Part shown: positions 53,482 through 63,399 of the stretch, piece after piece
How positions within the stretch are numbered: the first letter of the stretch is position 1
How the letters are laid out: every line of letters starts with the position of its first letter
Assembly (NCBI RefSeq): GCF_023898315.1
Contig: NC_064619.1
Coordinates: forward strand, 501,304,594-501,368,593
Reading direction: 5' to 3'
DNA: 64,000 nt
Origin: Schistocerca nitens
Taxonomy: Eukaryota > Arthropoda > Insecta > Orthoptera > Acrididae
Made by a program: the position numbers and the translations under genes
The notes under the pieces: generated by a model
Told to the model about the DNA's origin: nothing
What the model saw: the letters and a program-made list of their open reading frames with translations, nothing else
Database searches by the model: none

Positions 53482-55028
53482 CAGGGTGTTTCAAAAATGA
53501 CCGGTATATTTGAAACGGCAATAAAAACTAAACGAGCAGCGATAGAAATACACCGTTTGTTGCAATATGCTTGGGACAACAGTACATTTTCAGGCGGACA
53601 AACTTTCGAAATTACAGTAGTTACAATTTCAACAACAGATGGCGCTGCAAGTGATGTGAACGATATAGAAGACAACGCAGTCTGTGGGTGCGCCATTCTG
53701 TACGTCCTCTTTCTGCTGTAAGCGTGTGCTGTTCACAACGTGCAAGTGTGCTGTAGACAACATGGTTTATTCCTTAGAACAGAGGATTTTTCTGGTGTTG
53801 GAATTCCACCGCCTAGAACACAGTGTTGTTGCAACACGACGAAGTTTTCAACAGAGGTTTAATGTAACCAAAGGACCGAAAAGCGATACAATAAAGGATG
53901 TGTTTGAAAAATTTCAACGGACTGGGAACGTGACGGATGAACGTGCTGGAAAGGTAGGGCGACCGCGTTCGGCAACTACAGAGGGCAACGCGCAGCTAGT
54001 GCAGCAGGTGATCCAACAGCGGCCTCGGGTTTCCGTTCGCCGTGTTGCAGCTGCGGTCCAAATGACGCCAACGTCCACGTATCGTCTCATGCGCCAGAGT
54101 TTACACCTCTATCCATACAAAATTCAAACGCGGCAACCCCTCAGCGCCGCTACCATTGCTGCACGAGAGACATTCGCTAACGATATAGTGCACAGGATTG
54201 ATGACGGCGATATGCATGTGGGCAGCATTTGGTTTACTGACAAAGCTTATTTTTACCTGGACGGCTTCGTCAATAAACAGAACTGGCGCATATGGGGAAC
54301 CGAAAAGCCCCATGTTGCAGTCCCATCGTCCCTGCATCCTCAAAAAGTACTGGTCTGGGCCGCCATTTCTTCCAAAGGAATCATTGGCCCATTTTTCAGA
54401 TCCGAAACGATTACTGCATCACGCTATCTGGATATTCTTCGTGAATTTGTGGCGGTACAAACTGCCTTAGACGACACTGCGAACACCTCGTGGTTTACGC
54501 AAGATGGTGCCCGGCCACATAGCACGGCCGACGTCTTTAATTTCCTGAATGAATATTTCGATGATCGTGTGATTGCTTTGGGCTATCCGAAACATACAGG
54601 AGGCGGCGTGGATTGGCCTCCCTATTCGCCAGACATGAACCCCTATGACTTCTTTCTGTGGGGACACTTGAAAGACCAGGTGTACCGCCAGAATCCAGAA
54701 ACAATTGAACAGCTGAAGCAGTACATCTCATCTGCATGTGAAGCCATTCCGCCAGACACGTTGTCAAAGGTTTCGGGTAATTTCATTCAGAGACTACGCC
54801 ATATTATTGCTACGCATGGTGGATATGTGGAAAATATCGTACTATAGAGTTTCCCAGACCGCAGCGCCATCTGTTGTTGAAAATTGTAACTACTGTAATT
54901 TCGAAAGTTTGTCTGCCTGAAAATGTACTTTTGTCCCAAGCATATTGCAACAAACGGTGTATTTCTAGCGCTGATCGTTTAGTTTTTATTGCCGTTTCAA
55001 ATATACCGGTCATTTTTGAAACATCCTG
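53482..55028 (+). mobile_element. Tc1/mariner-superfamily transposon with 167-bp TIRs, apparently complete
   Basis: Near-identical inverted repeats of 167-168 bp (53482-53648, 54861-55028) start cagg(g/a)tgtttcaaaaatg. TA flanks at 53480-53481 and 55029-55030. Length is 1547 bp. A single uninterrupted transposase gene lies inside. Complete ORF, matching ends and low TIR divergence suggest a recent, possibly still mobile copy. Confidence 0.93.
53762..54847 (+). CDS. Transposase with N-terminal DUF4817-like helix-turn-helix, 361 aa
   Basis: The start is the ATG at 53762 (MVYSLEQRIFLVLEF), chosen over the longer open frame because upstream lies the TIR and leader. Residues 1-75 form a helix-turn-helix region (ATRRSFQQRFNVTKG, ERAGKVGRPRS) of the type called DUF4817. 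Residues 80-130 (RVSVRRVAAAVQMTPTSTYR) form a second DNA-binding region. The catalytic part carries IWFTDKAYFYLDG, SWFTQDGARPH and PYSPDMNPYDFFLWG. The third acidic residue is Asp, and 47 residues separate it from the second Asp. The protein ends GGYVENIVL. All acidic residues are present, so activity is plausible but not shown. Confidence 0.92.
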   Translation: MVYSLEQRIFLVLEFHRLEHSVVATRRSFQQRFNVTKGPKSDTIKDVFEKFQRTGNVTDERAGKVGRPRSATTEGNAQLVQQVIQQRPRVSVRRVAAAVQMTPTSTYRLMRQSLHLYPYKIQTRQPLSAATIAARETFANDIVHRIDDGDMHVGSIWFTDKAYFYLDGFVNKQNWRIWGTEKPHVAVPSSLHPQKVLVWAAISSKGIIGPFFRSETITASRYLDILREFVAVQTALDDTANTSWFTQDGARPHSTADVFNFLNEYFDDRVIALGYPKHTGGGVDWPPYSPDMNPYDFFLWGHLKDQVYRQNPETIEQLKQYISSACEAIPPDTLSKVSGNFIQRLRHIIATHGGYVENIVL

Positions 55029-55030
55029 TA

Positions 55031-55480
55031 AGAAGAAATTGTAACAGGTGGACATACCCCCCTTTTTCTTTTCCCCTCCCCCTCTTTTCCCCCCTCATCG
55101 GTCCGGGTCCCCCCCCCCTCCCCCACCACCTGCCTTCGTGTCTCCTCTATGGTGCAGTTTTTAAGTGAGTGTTTAGTGTTGTGCGTCCCCTTCCACTGCT
55201 GCGAAAAGGTGTGTTTTTGAACTCTTGCGAACAGAAACAAGACTGTCGCCGTGTTTTTTTTTCTTTTCTAATTGTGCCTGTCTAATTGCTATATATTTTA
55301 CTCAGCATCACCAAACCTCTATTTTTTATTTTCACTTCGCAATTTTTCGCCATGTCACAGTTTTAACCAGTCACCGATTTATCACCTGTTTTTATTGTTC
55401 TATTATCTACTCATTAAGTTTTTGACTCCTGTAGGCTGCAGAGCGGCATGTATAAATTCAATAAACGAAAAAAAAGTGGA
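55031..55480 (+). mobile_element. LINE 3' untranslated region
   Basis: C-rich then T-rich noncoding sequence ending ggctgcagagcggcat (55434-55449), aataaac and an A-run (about 55470). The ggctg.agagcggc motif is shared with the minus-strand LINE 3' end at 51442-51457, so both probably belong to related LINEs. No coding part remains. Confidence 0.55.
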
Positions 55481-56779
55481 CATGCTGAAAAACTAAATGT
55501 TACAAATCTTGACGATACGGATACATTTTGATGTCAGGGAAACAGAATAGATAAATATGATAGGAATAAGTAAGGCATAAGAGCAAGGACGAGAGGAAAC
55601 TTGCATTCATAACAAGGAGTAGCAGATAATCTCCAAGAAAGTAAACATCGTCCCTAGTTTTAAATGTACTAAATGAGTCTGAAATCCGCAAAGATACTCG
55701 TGAAACGAACTATCATCGGCGCAAAAAATCAGAAAGTACGTGCCGAGGACGTAGATATTCTCGTAATCAGTTCCTTATTAACTTAAACACAGAAGACCAC
55801 AACTAATTTTTCGTTTTACGGTTTTCAATGGCAATAATACGACTCTGCTACTGTAAGCTGGATGTATTACATTGCACTCAGATTTTATAATTCTATGTTG
55901 ACATTGAGAGGATACGGGATATTACTTTAATTACTTCGTATTGGAAAAGTCACTGCCACTTTAGTGACTGGGAATTATGGAAGCAACATCTTTAAAAGTA
56001 GCATACCATGCTATTCTTCAGTTATTACATGCTTGCCGCTTGGAGCGCTAGCATCGCTTCAACGGTCATGAGGTTGTATGTTTTTATTTTTTTTATTTTT
56101 TTTATTTTTTTTGCCTGTGGTGTTTCGCGACTGTTTCTCATAGACTGTGGTGCTGTACTGTAAACTACTCGGTTGCATCATTTTTTTGGAGATGTTCCCT
56201 CATTTTCACGCGCGAAGAACACACGTCTCATTACTCACCAGCACTACTGTGCTTTAATGGTCAGTTTCGTGCTTATTTTCACTTCGCGCACTAATTACCA
56301 GTAACAAAGACCTGGTCAGTGAGAGACAAGAACGAATTACTCCTCTTATCGCAGACCGGAGCTCCAGTACACGCACGCCACAGAAGTAATTGAATCAACG
56401 GCTTTCTCTCAAAGTCAGCCGGACGCCTTTGCTAGAAAGTGTGGTAAGCGGTGCGGGCATCCATTTCAGAGCACTAGGGATACGGCGAGTCGTAAATTTT
56501 GGTGGTGAACTCATTCCGTGGCGCTGCGTAGACAGCGGGAAGACGCATCAGGGGCGGAAGAGGTTGGGCTCACTGCTGTAGCGCTAACGACTGCGGGACT
56601 ACTCACGAATTCACGTGCCAGTCTGTGTGCTGCAAGGAGGCGACGTCCAACACAAATGACCAAACATTTTACAGGCCATTAACGCAGGCCAAATAAATGA
56701 AAGCAATGAAAACAAGCAGATAAAGCGCCGTTGATGGTAAGCAGTCTGACCCAATGCTCAGGAGAAAGCACTGAAAACG
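55481..56779. other. Unannotated 1.3-kb spacer
   Basis: (attttttt)n-like T-rich tract near 56080-56112. No gene recognised. Confidence 0.4.
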
Positions 56780-56799
56780 AGAGTGCCGTCGAGTAGGTA

Positions 56800-57060
56800 T
56801 CGACGCAATCCTCAAGGAAACCCACCCACCTCACTTCTTCACAGAACAAGAGTTGGACACTATATCCGTATGGTGGAATATATGTAAGCTGTCTTTAAAT
56901 GTGGAGAAATGCAAGATCAGGTCAATAAAAACGAGAAAAAAAATCTCATAGTGTACGATTACAAGATCAGTGAAAAACTGTAGAGCTCGGCAGATCGTTT
57001 AAATATACTACCTGACGAAAACTGAAGCACTCTGATGGGGAGGAGGGAACGAAATTAATA
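56800..57060 (+). mobile_element. LINE fragment and first copy of a tandem duplication
   Basis: Plus frame LSLNVEKCKIRSIKTRK (56890 on) and LIVYDYKISEKL are a reverse transcriptase segment after the catalytic box. From tgtaagctg (about 56884) to aattaata (57060) the sequence is repeated at 58446-58622 with roughly one difference in ten bases. The copy includes the first 50 bp of a Tc1 end (ctacctgacgaaaactgaag). Confidence 0.7.
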
Positions 57061-58443
57061 CACTACTGGCCATTAAAATTGCTACACCACGAAGATGACG
57101 TGCTACAGAAGCGAAATTTAACCGACAGGAAGAAGATCCTGTGATATGCAAATGTTTAGCTTTTCAGAGCATTCACACAAGGTTGGCGCCGTTGGCGACA
57201 CCTACAACGTGCTGACATCAGGAAAGTTTCCAACTGATTTCTCAGACACAAACAGCAGTTGACCGGCGTTTCCTGGTGAAACTTTGTTGTGATGCCTCGT
57301 GTAAGGAGGAGAAATGCGTTCCATCACGTTTCTGACTTTGATAAAGGTCGCATTGTAGCCTACCGCGATTGCGGTTTATCGTATCGCGACATTGCTGCTC
57401 GCGTTGGTCGAGATCCAATAACTGATAGCAGAATATAGAATCGGTGGGTTCAGGACGGTAATACGGAACGCCGTGCTGGATCCCAACGGCCTCGTATCAC
57501 TAGCAATCGAGATGACAGGCATCTTATCCGCATGGTGTAACGGATCGTGCAGCCACGTCTCGATCCCTGAGTCGGTGGCGTTTGCAAGACAACAACCATC
57601 AGCACGAACAGTTCGACGACGTTTTCAGCAGCATGGACTATCAGCTCGGAGAGCATGGCTGCGGTTACCCTTGACGCTGCATCATAGACAGGAGCACCTG
57701 GGACGGTGTACTCAACGACGAACCTGGGTGCACGAATGGCAAAATTCATTTTTTCGGATGAATCCAGGTTCTGTTTACAGCATCATGATGGTTGCATCCA
57801 TGTTTGGCGACATCGCGGTGAACGCACATTGGAAGTGTGTAATCGTCATCGCCATACTGGCGTATCACCCGGCGTGATGGTATGGGGTGCCATTGGTTAC
57901 ACGTCTCGGTCACCTTTTGTTCCCATTGACGGCACTTTGAACAGTGGAAGCTACATTTCAGATGTGTTTCGTCCCGTAGCTCTACCCTTCATTCGATCCG
58001 TTCGAACCCCTACAAGTCAGCAGGATAATGCACGACCGCATGTTGCACGTCCTGTACGGGCCTTACTGGATACAGAAAATGTTCGACTGCTGCCCTGGCC
58101 AGCACAGTCTCCAGATCTCTCACCAACTGAAAACGCCTAGTTAATGGTGGCCGAGCAACTGGCTCGTCACAATAAACCAGTCACTACTCTTGATGAACTG
58201 TGGTATCGTGTTGAAGCTGCATGGGCAGCTGTACCTGTACACGACATCCAAGCTCTGTTTGACTCAATGCCCAGGCGTATCAAGGCCATTATTACGGCCA
58301 GAGGTGGTTGTTCTGGGTACTGATTTCTCAGGATCTATGCACCCAAAATGTAATCACATGTCAGTTCTAGTATATCTGTCCAATTAATACCCGTTTATGA
58401 TCTGCATTTCTTCTGGGTGTAGCAATTTTAATGGTCAGTAGTG
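57061..58443 (+). mobile_element. Tc1-like transposon, family II copy 3
   Basis: Ends cactactggccattaaaatt and its inverse, TA at 57059-57060 and 58444-58445. Length is 1383 bp. It sits exactly at the boundary of two tandemly duplicated segments. Confidence 0.94.
57292..58321 (+). pseudogene. Tc1-like transposase, multiply broken
   Basis: ATG at 57292 (MPRVRRRNAFHHVSD). Stops at about 57436 and 57538, then shifts near 57570 and 57745. Later blocks FIFSDESRFCLQHHDG, QQDNARPHVAR and QSPDLSPTENA are readable, followed by a TAG at 58138-58140. All catalytic acidic positions can still be located. Confidence 0.9.
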
Positions 58444-58445
58444 TA

Positions 58446-58622
58446 TGTAAGCTGTTTTTAAATCTTGAGAAATGCGAGATCAGGTCAATAAAAACGAGAA
58501 ACAAAATCTCATAGTGTACGATCACAAGATTAGTGAAATGCTGTGGTGCTCATCAGATCGTTTAAATACACTACCTGACGAAAACTGAAGCATTCAGATG
58601 GGGAGGAGGGAACGAAATTAAT
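58446..58622 (+). repeat. Second copy of the tandem duplication flanking the Tc1 element
   Basis: Same LINE-plus-Tc1-end sequence as about 56884-57060. Here it continues into the rest of the Tc1 element beginning at 58569, so this is the original context. Confidence 0.85.
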
Positions 58623-59160
58623 ACTTCCGGGTTGAGAGGCTGTGCGATGTTATTTCAGTGAATACAAAATCGAGTCAAATGTACAAACAACTTGTTAGTG
58701 TTAGCCTCCTTATCATTATGGTGTTACATCCCTTCTGACCTTGATGCATGCACTGATTCGGTTGTGAATGATGTCGTTGTACCCTCTCCTGAAGCAACTG
58801 CTGTAACTGATCCTTGCTGGATACTGGCAATTACACGGATTGTCCGAGCTAGTTCCACACATAGTTTATAGGAGACAGATCTGGCATCAAGTGCCATGTG
58901 TGGACGAGGTTTGTCCTGTTGGAAAATGGCACCCCAATACTGTCGGATGGGAGGCAACACTTAAGGACTCAGGATATCCATGATGTACCGTTGTGCCATC
59001 ACAGTACCATCTATCACTACCCCGTTCGCACTGTGTTTCTCATCTAAATGGATACATTCAATGTACACTGGGCTCTGACGAGTTCCAATTAGTTTACGAA
59101 TTTTGGTTTCATGAGCAGCCTGAGGAACAAAAAACATTATAATTAAATTGATATTAGGAG
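58569..59160 (-). pseudogene. Tc1-like element, left end and transposase remnant
   Basis: The left TIR cactacctgacgaaaactg follows TA at 58567-58568. On the minus strand, GTRQSPVYIECIHLDEKHSA, VVIDGTVMAQRYIMDILSP, a stop, VLPPIRQYWGAIFQQDKPRP and H. The second catalytic Asp is kept (QQDK). The frame is lost before the Glu box. The right end is not recognised. Confidence 0.7.
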
Positions 59161-59225
59161 CAAGTACAAGATACAATTCATAAGAAGATATTAAATAACT
59201 TGCCTAACTTTGAATCTAATAACAT

Positions 59226-59270
59226 AGAGAGAGAGAGAGAGAAAGGGGAGGGGGGGGGGGGAGAGACATG
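59226..59270. repeat. (GA)n and G-run low-complexity tract
   Basis: gagagagagag followed by a run of G bases. Confidence 0.9.
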
Positions 59271-59288
59271 GAGACAGGTAGGTGAACA

Positions 59289-59483
59289 ACACAGCTCTGA
59301 GCACTATGGGACTTAACATCTGAGGTCATCAGTCCCCTAGAACTTAGAACTACTTAAACCTAACTTACCTAGGGACATCACACACATCCATGCCCAAGGC
59401 AGAATTCGAATCTGCGACCGTAGCAGTCGCGCGGTTCCGGACTGAAGCGCCTAGAACCACTCGGCCACCACGGCCGGCCCGAG
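59289..59483 (-). mobile_element. tRNA-derived SINE, tail-truncated, TSD aggtgaaca
   Basis: Minus copy lacking the final aaatggttcaaatgg tail. The head ends ccacggccggcc. The 9-bp TSD lies at 59280-59288 and 59484-59492. Confidence 0.88.
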
Positions 59484-59527
59484 AGGTGAACAGTTCCCTA
59501 TTCAAGTTACCCAAGTGGATTAGTTCA

Positions 59528-61281
59528 TCATCATCATCATCATTTAAGACTTATTATGCCTTTCAGCGTTCAGTCTGGAGCATAGTCCCCCTTATAAAAT
59601 TCCTTCATGATCCCCTATTCAGTGCTAACATTGGTGCCTCTTCTGGTATTAAGCCTATTACTTAAAAATCATTCTTAACCGAATCCAGGTACCTTCTCCT
59701 TGGTCTACCCCGACTCCTCCTACCCTCTACTGCTGAACCCATGAGTCTCTTGGGTAACCTTGCTTCTCCCATGCATGTAACATGACCCCACCATCTAAGC
59801 CTGTTCGCCCTGACTGCTACATCTATAGAGTTCGTTCCCAGTTTTTCTTTGATTTCCTCATTGTGGACACACTCCTGCCATTGTTCCCATCTGCTAGTAC
59901 CTGCAATCATCCTAGCTACTTTCATATCCGTAACCTCAACCCTTTTAATAAGGTAACCGGAATCCACCCACTTTCGCTCCCATACAACAAAGTTGGTCGG
60001 AAGATTGAACGGTGCACATATAACTTAGTCTTGGTACTGACTTCCTTCTTGCAGAAGAGGGTAGATCGTAGCTGAGCGCTCACTGCATTAGCTTTGCTAC
60101 ACCTCGCTTCTAGTTCTTTCACTATTTTGCCATCCTGTAAGAATATGCATCCTAAGTACTTGAAACCGTCTACCTGTTCTAATTTTGTTCCTCCTATTTG
60201 GCACTCAATCCGTTTATATCTCTTTCCCACTGACATTACTTTCGTTTTGGAGATGCTAATCTTCATACCATAGTCCTTACATTTCTGATCTAGCTCTGAA
60301 ATATTACTTTGCAAACTTTCAATCGAATCTGCCATCACAACTAAGTCATCCGCATATGCGAGACTGCGTATTTTGTGTTCACATATCTTAATCTCACTCA
60401 GCCAGTCTATTGTTTTCAACATATTATCCATAAATAATAAAAACAACAGTGGAGACAGACTGCAGCCTTGTCATACCCCTGAAACTATTCTGAACCATGA
60501 ACTCAATTTACCGTCAACTTTAACTGCTGCCTGACTATCTATGTAAAGACCTTTAATTGCTTGCAAAAGTTTGTCTCCTATTCGATAATCTCGTACAACA
60601 GACAATAACTTCCTCCTAAGAACCCGGTCATTTGCATTTTCTATATCTATAAAGCATAGATACAATTTTCTGTTCCACTCGTAACACTTCTCCATTATTT
60701 GCCGTAAGCTAAAGATCTGGTCCTGACAACCTCTAACAGGTCTAAACCCACACTGATTTTCATCCAGTTTGTCCTCAACTAATACTCGCACTTTCCTTTC
60801 AACAATACCTGAGAAGATTTTACCCACAACGCTGATTAAAGAGATACCTCTGTAGTTGTTACAATCTTTTCTGTTTCCATGTTTAAAGATTGGTGTGATT
60901 ACTGATTTCGTCCAGTCTGATGGAACCTGTCCCGACTCCCACGCCATTTCAATTATCCTATGTAGCCATTTAAGACCTGACATTCCACTGTATTTGATGA
61001 GTGCCGACTTAATTTCATCCACCACAGCCGCTTTATTGCACTGCAATCTATTGACCATTTTCTCCACTTCCTCAAATGTGATCCTATTTCCATCATCATT
61101 CCTATCCCATTGTACATCGAAATCTGAAACATTACTGGTCGTATTTTCACCTACATTGAGCAACTCTTCAAAATATTCCCTCCATCTGCCCAAGGCATCA
61201 ACAGGATTCACCAGCAGTTTTCCTGACTTGTCCAAAATACTTGTCATTTCCTTCTTACCTCCCTTTCGAAGACTGCTAATT
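59528..61281 (-). mobile_element. LINE, 5'-truncated, (ATG)n tail, 14-bp TSD
   Basis: A 14-bp duplication agtggattagttca (59514-59527, 61282-61295) brackets the element. The minus strand reads LRKGGKKEMTSILDKSG at the truncated 5' end, then PIFKHGNRKDCNNYRGISLI, ENQCGFRPVRGCQDQIF, SLAYADDLVVMADS (catalytic YADD intact), GFKYLGCIF, and finally RLRWWGHVTCMG and GRPRRRYLDSV. Only two lesions are obvious: one CGA-to-TGA stop (60471-60473) before QGCSLSP, and one frameshift near 59966-59972 after LLYGSE. The 3' end is an (atg)n microsatellite rather than poly-A. The clade resembles RTE/CR1-type elements but I do not fix it. Confidence 0.92.
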
Positions 61282-61551
61282 AGTGGATTAGTTCAAGACA
61301 ATAAAAATACAGTTCCTAACGAAAAGCAGCTGCTAGTGAGATGGGCTCACAGCTATCTCTATTGCCAAGTTAATCCAAGGAATTACGTGTTAACTGGAGA
61401 GAAATTCGTGAAACGTAAGTAAATTTTAATGATCCAGTGTTTTCAGGACGTAGTAACATCACGTTCGTGACAAACAATTTCGGGGAATTACAGTTTGTCG
61501 ATGATTATATGCCACACATACACAGCGTTTAGGATCGCTTTACGATATGTA

Positions 61552-62973
61552 CACTCCTGGAAATGGAAAAAAGAACACATTGACACCGGTGTGTCAGACC
61601 CACCATACTTGCTCCGAACACTGCGAGAGGGCTGTACAAGCAATGATCACACGCACGGCACAGCGGACACACCAGGAACCGCGGTGTTGGCCGTCGAATG
61701 GAGCTAGCTGCGCAGCATTTCTGCACCGCCGCCGTCAGTGTCAGCCAGTTTGCCGTGGCATACGGAGCTCCATCGCAGTCTTTAACACTGGTAGCATGCC
61801 GCGACAGCGTGGACGTGAACCGTATGTGCAGTTGACGGACTTTGAGCGAGGGCGTATAGTGGGCATGCGGGAGGCCGGGTGGACGTACCGCCGAATTGCT
61901 CAACACGTGGGGCGTGAGGTCTCCACAGTACATCGATGTTGTCGCCAGTGGTCGGCGGAAGGTGCACGTGCCCGTCGACCTGGGACCGGACCGCAGCGAC
62001 GTACGGATGCACGCCAAGACCGTAGGATCCTACGCAGTGCCGTAGGGGACCGCACCGCCACTTCCCAGCAAATTAGGGACACTGTTGCTCCTGGGGTATC
62101 GGCGAGGACCATTCGCAACCGTCTCCATGAAGCTGGGCTACGGTCCCGCACACCGTTAGGCCGTCTTCCGCTCACGCCCCAACATCGTGCAGCCCGCCTC
62201 CAGTGGTGTCGCGACAGGCGTGAATGGAGGGACGAATGGAGACGTGTCGTCTTCAGCGATAAGAGTCGCTTCTGCCTTGGTGCCAATGATGGTCGTATGC
62301 GTGTTTGGCGCCGTGCAGGTGAGCGCCACAATCAGGACTGCATACGACCGAGGCACACAGGGCCAACACCCGGCATCATGGCATGGGGAGCGATCTCCTA
62401 CACTGGCCGTACACCACTGGTGATCGTCGAGGGGACACTGAATAGTGCACGGTACATCCAAACCGTCATCGAACCCATCGTTCTACCATTCCTAGACCGG
62501 CAAGGGAACTTGCTGTTCCAACAGGACAATGCACGTCCGCATGTATCCCGTGCCACCCAACGTGCTCTAGAAGGTGTAAGTCAACTACCCTGGCCAGCAA
62601 GATCTCCGGATCTGTCCCCCATTGAGCATGTTTGGGACTGGATGAAGCGTCGTCTCACGCGGTCTGCACGTCCAGCACGAACGCTGGTCCAACTGAGGCG
62701 CCAGGTGGAAATGGCATGGCAAGCCGTTCCACAGGACTACATCCAGCATCTCTACGATCGTCTCCATGGGAGAATAGCAGCCTGCATTGCTGCGAAAGGT
62801 GGATATACACTGTACTGGTGCCGACATTGTGCATGCTCTGTTGCCTGTGTCTATGTGCCTGTGGTTCTGTCAGTGTGATCATGTGATGTATCTGACCCCA
62901 GGAATGTGTCAATAAAGTTTCCCCTTCCTGGGACAATGAATTGACGGTGTTCTTATTTCAATTTCCAGGAATG
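61552..62973 (+). mobile_element. Tc1-like transposon copy 2 (1422 bp), open transposase frame
   Basis: Ends cactcctggaaatg and its inverse (one change near the right end, ggaatg), TA at 61550-61551 and 62974-62975. Same length as the copy at 10195-11616 and almost the same sequence. Confidence 0.95.
61796..62878 (+). CDS. Tc1-like transposase, 360 aa, one catalytic-box change
   Basis: ATG 61796 (MPRQRGREPYVQL). Helix-turn-helix regions at residues 15-60 and 90-125. DDE boxes VVFSDKSRFC, LLFQQDNARPH, DLSPIEHVWD, then LRRQVEMAWQAVPQDYIQHL. The residue after the first catalytic Asp is Lys, where copy 1 and related enzymes have Glu (DES). Second Asp to Glu is 32 residues. The frame reads about 20 residues past the GGYTLYW end, where copy 1 has a stop. 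Open, but whether active is uncertain. Confidence 0.9.
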   Translation: MPRQRGREPYVQLTDFERGRIVGMREAGWTYRRIAQHVGREVSTVHRCCRQWSAEGARARRPGTGPQRRTDARQDRRILRSAVGDRTATSQQIRDTVAPGVSARTIRNRLHEAGLRSRTPLGRLPLTPQHRAARLQWCRDRREWRDEWRRVVFSDKSRFCLGANDGRMRVWRRAGERHNQDCIRPRHTGPTPGIMAWGAISYTGRTPLVIVEGTLNSARYIQTVIEPIVLPFLDRQGNLLFQQDNARPHVSRATQRALEGVSQLPWPARSPDLSPIEHVWDWMKRRLTRSARPARTLVQLRRQVEMAWQAVPQDYIQHLYDRLHGRIAACIAAKGGYTLYWCRHCACSVACVYVPVVLSV

Positions 62974-63182
62974 TAGATCTACAGTGCACATATGCATATA
63001 TTTCAGCCTAAAATTGAACAACACAATGTTAATGATTCTCACTGTACATTTGCGAACAAACGTTTGTATGGTCAGAATTGAAGTTACTTCCTTTATAAAG
63101 GAAGATTCTCTAATATTTGCTCACCTCTTTCTGCGTGATTATACGTTCATCCTTGTGCTTCTTGTCTTCGTAAGTTTTCCTT

Positions 63183-63385
63183 GGTTCAAATGGTTCAAAT
63201 GGCTCTGAGCACTATGGGACTCAACTTCTGAGGTCATTAGTCCCCTAGAACTTAGAACTACTTAAACCTAACTAACCTAAGGACATCACACACATCCATG
63301 CCCGAGGCAGGATTCGAACCTGCGACCGTAGCCGTCTCGCGGTTCCAGACTGCAGCGCCTAGAACCGCACGGCCACTTCGGCCGG
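63183..63385 (-). mobile_element. tRNA-derived SINE, TSD cgtaagttttcctt
   Basis: Full-length minus copy with a duplicated ggttcaaat at its tail. The 14-bp TSD is at 63169-63182 and 63386-63399, without mismatch, suggesting a young insertion. Confidence 0.95.
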
Positions 63386-63399
63386 CGTAAGTTTTCCTT

